Assembly (NCBI GenBank): GCA_016190785.1
Contig: JACPPX010000106.1
Span: 1 to 8,283 of the forward strand
Direction of reading: 5' to 3'
From: Chloroflexota bacterium
GTDB taxonomy: Bacteria > Chloroflexota > Anaerolineae > UBA7937 > JACPPX01
Length of the DNA stretch: 8,283 nucleotides
The translations under genes were made by a program, and so were the position numbers. Under the pieces are notes generated by a model that was given only the letters and a program-made list of their open reading frames with translations, did no database searches and was not told the origin of the DNA. Shown here one piece after another: positions 6,626 through 8,283 of this stretch (within the stretch, counting starts at the first letter, position 1; every line of letters starts with the position of its first letter).

Positions 6626-6651
6626 GGCTGCCTTGGTCAGGCAGCCGTTTT
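6626..6651 (+). terminator. Intrinsic terminator of the TPP riboswitch expression platform
   Basis: GGCTGCCT (6626-6633) and AGGCAGCC (6639-6646) form an 8-bp perfect stem with a TGGTC loop, followed by GTTTTC. It lies seven bases beyond the aptamer and before the thiN ribosome site. This is the standard layout for TPP-dependent transcription termination. The 5' arm GGCTGCC can also pair with GGTAGCC in aptamer helix P3 (6546-6552) with one G-U pair, a possible antiterminator. Confidence 0.85.
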
Positions 6652-6683
6652 CATTTCCTGCACAGGAAGGTTTTTAGAGAAAA

Positions 6684-7319
6684 ATGCGCGTCTTAATCAT
6701 CGCCAATGGAGAGAGCTCGCCTCGCCAGAATTTGCCCGCCGTGGATCTGGTGATCGCCGCCGATGGAGGTGCGGCACGGGCTTTGGAACTGGGGGTGGCG
6801 CCAAAAGTGGTCATCGGCGACCTCGATTCCTTGCCGGAAGAGACCCGGCAAAGACTAGAGAGGGAAGGCTGCGAATTCATAGTCCATCCCCGGGCCAAGG
6901 ATGCCACTGACCTGGAACTGGCCATTGACGAAGCCCAGAGAAGAGGGGCCACCCAGATCACTGTCATTGGAGCCTTGGGCGCCCGGCCGGATCAGACTCT
7001 GGCTAACTTTCTATTTCCCATCAAACTCAGCTCGGCGATAGAGATAGAGTACCTCGGGGATGGCTGGCAGGCATTCCTGGTCAGGAATCAATTGGCGATG
7101 ACAGGGAAAGAAGGAGACTTAGTTTCTATTTTGCCAATAACTGCCGAGGCCCGGGGGATATCAACTAAAGGATTGCTCTACCCTTTAGAGAAGGCCACCC
7201 TGCATAGAGGCTCCACCCGGGGAATCAGCAACGAGATGCTCGGCAACCAGGCAGAGGTACAGGTGCAAGATGGAATATTGTGGGTGATACACCTTGAGAA
7301 AGATCGTTTTAGGGAATAA
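6684..7319 (+). CDS. thiN: Thiamine pyrophosphokinase (thiamine diphosphokinase)
   Basis: The 211-residue cytoplasmic enzyme transfers pyrophosphate from ATP to thiamine, giving TPP directly. The N-terminal catalytic domain has ADGGA (26-30), the metal-binding VIGDLDSL (43-50), KDATDLELA (72-80) and GALGARPDQTLAN (97-109). The C-terminal thiamine-binding domain has GDLVSILP (144-151), the GISTKGLLYPL segment (158-168) and STRGISNEM (177-185), which is close to the usual signature. Length is normal for bacterial thiN. ATG 6684 starts at the family-typical RVLIIANGE. The best purine-rich site, AGGAAGG (6664-6670), is 13 bases upstream, which is long; translation may be modest. The gene is the first under TPP riboswitch control and is followed 12 bp later by the transporter lipoprotein, so imported thiamine can be activated in one step. 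Confidence 0.95.
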   Translation: MRVLIIANGESSPRQNLPAVDLVIAADGGAARALELGVAPKVVIGDLDSLPEETRQRLEREGCEFIVHPRAKDATDLELAIDEAQRRGATQITVIGALGARPDQTLANFLFPIKLSSAIEIEYLGDGWQAFLVRNQLAMTGKEGDLVSILPITAEARGISTKGLLYPLEKATLHRGSTRGISNEMLGNQAEVQVQDGILWVIHLEKDRFRE

Positions 7320-7331
7320 GGAGGTGAAAAT

Positions 7332-8283
7332 ATGAGCAGTTTCTATTCCACCAAAAACAGGCTGGGCATACTTTGGCTGGCCCTAGCAACGGTACTCTTT
7401 GCTGCCTGTACCCCGGCTGGGCCAAGGACCCTCACTCTTATGACCCATGACTCCTTCGCCATCAGCGACGAGGTCCTCGCCGAGTTTGAGGCGGAGAACA
7501 ATGCTCAGGTGGAAATCCTCCGAGCCGGGGATGCGGGGGCGGCCCTTAACCAGGCCATACTGAGCAAAGATAACCCCTTGGGCGATGTCTTTTTTGGGGT
7601 GGACAACACCTTCTTCAGCCGTGCTCTGGAGGCGGATATTTTCCTACCCTACCGGCCAGCCGGGCTGGACAAAGTTCCCGACGAGTTTGAACTGGACCCC
7701 CAGTATCGGCTGGTGCCCATCGACTATGGGGATGTGTGCCTCAACTATGATAAGGATTACTTTGCCGCCCAAGGTCTCCCCGTCCCCCAGAGCCTGCGGG
7801 ATCTTACTGACCCAGCCTATCGTGGACTTCTCGTAGTAGAGAACCCCGCCACCTCTTCCCCCGGTCTTGCCTTCCTTCTAGCCACTCTCGCCACTTTTGG
7901 GGAAACAGGCGATTACACCTATCTCGATTTCTGGGCTGACCTGCGGGAAAACGATATTCTAGTGACCGACGGCTGGGAAACGGCCTACTTCACCGAATTC
8001 ACCCGCTACGGGGGAGGACGACCAATAGTCGTCTCTTATGCCACCAGCCCTCCCGCCGAGGTCTTCTTCAGTGAGGGGGCGCTTACCGATCCACCAACGG
8101 CCAGCATCCTGGCCGCGGGGTCCTGCTTCCGCCAAATCGAATTCGCCGGAGTCCTGAAAGGGACGGGAAATCAGGACCTCGCCCAAAAGTTCATCGATTA
8201 TATGCTCAGCCTCCGCTTCCAAGAAGACATCCCCCTCAATATGTTTGTCTTCCCGGTCAACGAGGAGGCCCAGTGGCCTGAGC
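7332..8283 (+). CDS. thiB: Thiamine ABC transporter substrate-binding lipoprotein, 3' end outside window
   Basis: The frame is open from ATG 7332 to the window edge (317 codons seen). A strong AAGGAGGTG ribosome site precedes the start. Residues 1-26 form a lipoprotein signal: basic NR, a hydrophobic core, and LFAAC with Cys26 as the lipidation site. The mature part matches the TbpA/ThiB family: DVFFGVDNTFFSRAL (85-99), PIDYGDVCLNYD (129-140), TDGWETAYF (212-220) and VVSYATSPPAE (233-243). In the E. coli protein the Trp and Tyr in the last two regions help hold the thiamine ring; Trp215 and Tyr236 are in comparable places. It would capture thiamine, or its phosphates, outside the membrane for a permease and ATPase that probably lie just beyond the window. 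Co-transcription with thiN under the TPP riboswitch supports the substrate. Confidence 0.92.
   Translation, partial: MSSFYSTKNRLGILWLALATVLFAACTPAGPRTLTLMTHDSFAISDEVLAEFEAENNAQVEILRAGDAGAALNQAILSKDNPLGDVFFGVDNTFFSRALEADIFLPYRPAGLDKVPDEFELDPQYRLVPIDYGDVCLNYDKDYFAAQGLPVPQSLRDLTDPAYRGLLVVENPATSSPGLAFLLATLATFGETGDYTYLDFWADLRENDILVTDGWETAYFTEFTRYGGGRPIVVSYATSPPAEVFFSEGALTDPPTASILAAGSCFRQIEFAGVLKGTGNQDLAQKFIDYMLSLRFQEDIPLNMFVFPVNEEAQWPE

Noticed and set aside
7585..8222. Short open frames on both strands within the thiB-like gene
   Set aside because: They are alternative-frame shadows of the lipoprotein gene, which is open to the window edge with a strong ribosome site and family motifs.

Overview
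This is an ordinary bacterial chromosomal segment with about 55 % GC by eye, good Shine-Dalgarno sites and sigma70-type promoters. The gene styles (Ste24-like M48 protease, a DUF4388/PATAN protein, and a complex I antiporter-like membrane protein beside a SAM hydrolase) suggest a member of Chloroflexota such as Anaerolineae. That placement is an inference from resemblance only. I see no mobile element, CRISPR array, tRNA or rRNA, and no gene-free stretch over 300 bases.

Left part, minus strand (1-2425): a SAM hydrolase (adenosine-forming, DUF62 family) is read leftwards from a good promoter. It is followed 57 bp later by a large membrane protein that leaves the window at base 1. The membrane protein resembles the proton-pumping subunits NuoL/M/N and MrpD but appears to have lost the key glutamate and lysine. 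It spans the first 1.5 kb and is easily missed because it has no stop codon inside the window.

Centre (2475-5810): divergently from the SAM hydrolase, a class I SAM-dependent methyltransferase and a membrane M48 metalloprotease form a two-gene plus-strand unit. They converge on a minus-strand M3-family oligopeptidase. The convergent ends share a perfect 11-bp hairpin that contains the M48 stop codon and could terminate transcription in both directions.

Right part (5840-8283): the M3 peptidase and a small DUF4388 protein are fired from back-to-back promoters whose -35 boxes lie 5 bp apart. Immediately after the DUF4388 stop codon comes a new promoter, a TPP riboswitch with a downstream intrinsic terminator, thiamine pyrophosphokinase (thiN), and the start of a thiamine ABC transporter lipoprotein (thiB-like, cut by the window edge). 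This operon would import thiamine, convert it to TPP, and shut itself off when TPP is abundant.

Nothing here amounts to a clearly undescribed system. The points most worth a second look are the antiporter-like protein with altered proton-path residues, the SAM hydrolase/methyltransferase divergent pair, the shared hairpin, and the architecture of the riboswitch.
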